From: Desulfobulbaceae bacterium | GTDB lineage: Bacteria > Desulfobacterota > Desulfobulbia > Desulfobulbales > SURF-16 | Length of the DNA: 7,216 nt | Reading direction: 5' to 3' | Assembly (NCBI GenBank): GCA_024763115.1 | Contig: JANTGB010000110.1 | Location: forward strand, 1 to 7,216 | Shown: in pieces, positions 5,580 to 7,216 of the stretch | Numbering within the stretch: position 1 is the stretch's first letter | How the letters are laid out: the number at the start of each line of letters is the position of its first letter | Notes under the pieces: model-generated | Databases searched by the model: none | What the model saw: the letters and a program-made list of their open reading frames with translations, nothing else | Told to the model about the DNA's origin: nothing | Translations under genes and position numbers: made by a program

Positions 5580-7054
5580 CACGCTGTAGAGATGGTAACT
5601 GTGGAAGAAGCGCCGTAATGAGAAGCAGGGGAAATTTTGGTTACGGCTTTACAATTGTTCAGGATCCCATCTGGACTTTGAGTCAGGTTCTGCTGGCCAC
5701 CGGTGGCCGGTTTATCTCCGGCGCTACCCAGGCCTCATTTCGGTCGATTACCACTGACAGCCGGACGATTCAGCCCGGAGATCTTTTTCCGGCCTTAACT
5801 GGAGAAAATTTTGACGGCCATGATTTTGTTTTTAAGGCCATAGCCCAGGGGGCTGCCGGAATAATTGTCAGTCGTCCGGTAGAGGTTACGACCGTACCGG
5901 TTATTCAGGTTGCCGACACTCTCAAGGCCCTGGGAGATCTTGCCGCCTTTCGCCGCAGGCAGATACCGAACCTACAGGTTCTGGCCATTACCGGCAGTTC
6001 AGGGAAAACCACGGTCAAGGAAATGACCGCCGCTATTTTGTCTCGTGAATACAGTGTCCTGAAAACCAGCGGCAACCTTAACAATCTTATTGGGATGCCC
6101 AGGACATTGCTGGAGGTTGATTACCGGCATGAAGCGGCAATTCTCGAGATGGGGATGAATCAGCCGGGCGAGATTGCCCGATTGACCGAGATTGCCGATC
6201 CTGATATCTGCTGTATTCTCAATGTTCATGATGCCCACCTGGCCGGACTGGGTGATATTAACGGCGTAGCCGGAGCCAAGGGAGAGATGTTTGCCGGCAG
6301 TAAGTCTTGGGCAAAACTGGTGGTTAATGTTGATGATAAAAGGGTAAGGGGGCTGGCCCGTAAATACAGTCAAGAAAAGATTACCTTTGGTCGCAGTCGT
6401 AAGGCCATGATCCGGGCAACCCATATAAGGAGCTGCGGGGAAAACGGCATGGTTTTTACCCTGCATGTTGACGGCAGCCGGGAGCGGATCGCCATTAAGG
6501 CCATAGGTTATCATAATGTGTTAAACAGCCTTGCCGCCGCAGCCCTGGCTTATGCAGCCGGCTGTTCAATAGTGGAGATTATCAAGGGCTTGACCGGTTT
6601 TACCGCTTTTGACAAGCGACTGCAGATTGAGGAGGCAGCCGGGCTTAAAATAATCAATGATACCTACAATGCCAACCCCGCCTCCATGGCTGCCGCCTTT
6701 GCCGCGCTCCAGGATTTGCGGGACGCTTCCCGAACCGTGGCTCTGCTGGGCGATATGCTGGAACTGGGTGACAAGAGTGAACTTGCTCATCGCCGGTTGG
6801 GGGAAAATGCCGCCTGCCAGGGCCTGGATTATCTTTTTATAATCGGCGCTTATGCTCCTCTGGTGGCCCAGGGGGCTCTGGATGCCGGAATGTCGCGGCG
6901 GCGGATTAAAATTGTCCGGACCAGGGAAGAGATAGTCGAGGGGATAAGACGGATGCTTGACCTTGGCGAGCTTGAATCCGGCGACTGGCTGCTGGTTAAG
7001 GGATCAAGAAGCATGGGTATGGAAAAGGTTATAAGCGGTCTTAAAGAAATGTAA
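5570..7054 (+). CDS. murF: UDP-MurNAc-tripeptide:D-alanyl-D-alanine ligase
   Basis: MurF joins D-Ala-D-Ala to UDP-MurNAc-tripeptide using ATP, the last cytoplasmic step of the stem peptide. Numbered from ATG 5570, the 494-aa product shows TDSR (62-65), the P-loop GSSGKTT (142-148), EMGMNQPGEIARL (193-205), AKGEM (236-240), NDTYNANP (363-370), LGDMLELG (393-400) and VKGSRSM (476-482). ATG 5570 is chosen because aaaggg (5557-5562) lies seven bases upstream. It overlaps the murE end by 10 bp, suggesting coupled translation. TTG 5552 would add six residues, and ATG 5618, after ggaagaag, would give a product nearer the usual MurF start; the first 30 or so residues are unlike the family. The final G of the last Met codon and the TAA stop belong to the terminal repeat of the element at 7051, so the original C-terminus was probably slightly different. 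Confidence 0.95.
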   Translation: MELARCRDGNCGRSAVMRSRGNFGYGFTIVQDPIWTLSQVLLATGGRFISGATQASFRSITTDSRTIQPGDLFPALTGENFDGHDFVFKAIAQGAAGIIVSRPVEVTTVPVIQVADTLKALGDLAAFRRRQIPNLQVLAITGSSGKTTVKEMTAAILSREYSVLKTSGNLNNLIGMPRTLLEVDYRHEAAILEMGMNQPGEIARLTEIADPDICCILNVHDAHLAGLGDINGVAGAKGEMFAGSKSWAKLVVNVDDKRVRGLARKYSQEKITFGRSRKAMIRATHIRSCGENGMVFTLHVDGSRERIAIKAIGYHNVLNSLAAAALAYAAGCSIVEIIKGLTGFTAFDKRLQIEEAAGLKIINDTYNANPASMAAAFAALQDLRDASRTVALLGDMLELGDKSELAHRRLGENAACQGLDYLFIIGAYAPLVAQGALDAGMSRRRIKIVRTREEIVEGIRRMLDLGELESGDWLLVKGSRSMGMEKVISGLKEM

Positions 7055-7216
7055 GCGTTCACCAGCACCTCACGGAGTCTACGCTTACCTCTTTGCCCAT
7101 TTGAACCTGCTTGAATAGCACCAGTATGCTGCGCAGGCAGGTAAGCGAGGAACGAGACTCCGAAATGAACAAATCTAAGGCACTGGTAAACGCTTAGAGA
7201 CTTAAATATTGCAAAG
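7051..7216 (-). mobile_element. GTAA-ended palindromic MITE (copy B), cut by the right edge
   Basis: The reverse complement of 7051-7216 matches 3691-3856 over its whole length (166 bp each), with a few substitutions and indels and one rearranged block. The end gtaagcgttcaccag (7051-7065) is identical to the right terminal repeat of copy A. The missing 24 bp (equivalent to 3667-3690) should lie at 7217-7240. If the 8-bp target rule holds, the target is aaagaaat (7043-7050) and a second copy should follow at about 7241. The inner palindrome spans 7052-7196, ending at cgctta. The TAA at 7052-7054 is the murF stop codon. No coding capacity is seen. Confidence 0.85.

Noticed and set aside
5999..6514. 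Long minus-strand open frame (171 codons) within murF
   Set aside because: It lies wholly opposite strongly conserved murF motifs and has no recognisable product. It is a shadow of the coding strand.
7102..7131. Outward promoter within copy B (ttgaac, 18 bp, tatgct)
   Set aside because: Each box matches the consensus at only four of six positions, and the stretch falls in the loop region of the palindrome. Not distinguishable from chance.

Overview
The window is a segment of the division and cell wall (dcw) cluster, all on the + strand, in the usual order rsmH - ftsL - ftsI-like - murE - murF. MurE carries the DNPR signature of the meso-diaminopimelate-adding enzyme, and the FtsI-like protein has a C-terminal PASTA domain. 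Together with moderate GC and the look of the proteins, this suggests a Gram-negative, delta-proteobacterial (Desulfobacterota-type) genome; that placement is inference.

Layout: 1-287 is a repeat-rich leader. It holds a strong hairpin cut by the left edge, a 26-bp direct repeat, and ten tandem copies of an octamer. rsmH (288-1169) follows, then a 47-bp gap holding a decayed inverse version of the octamer array, then ftsL (1217-1573). After a 90-bp spacer comes an intact 668-codon ftsI-like gene (1664-3670). Next are a 190-bp palindromic mobile element (3667-3856), an AT-rich murE leader (3887-4022), murE (4023-5579) and murF (5570-7054, overlapping murE by 10 bp). A second, inverted copy of the mobile element starts at 7051 and runs off the right edge.

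The genes work at the division septum and in peptidoglycan precursor synthesis. RsmH modifies 16S rRNA. FtsL is a divisome scaffold, and FtsI normally cross-links septal peptidoglycan. MurE and MurF add the third residue and the D-Ala-D-Ala to UDP-MurNAc-peptide.

Two observations stand out. First, the protein in the ftsI position is full length and keeps the pedestal, transpeptidase-fold and PASTA landmarks, but all three penicillin-binding motifs are replaced (SxxK to PLNR, SxN to SSE, KTG to AES), so it looks like a pseudo-transpeptidase. Second, a small GTAA-ended hairpin element with an 8-bp target duplication (features matching IS66-family ends) has inserted at the 3' ends of both ftsI and murF. 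In each case the TAA of its terminal repeat is now the gene's stop codon, and for ftsI the former tail can still be read on the far side of the element.
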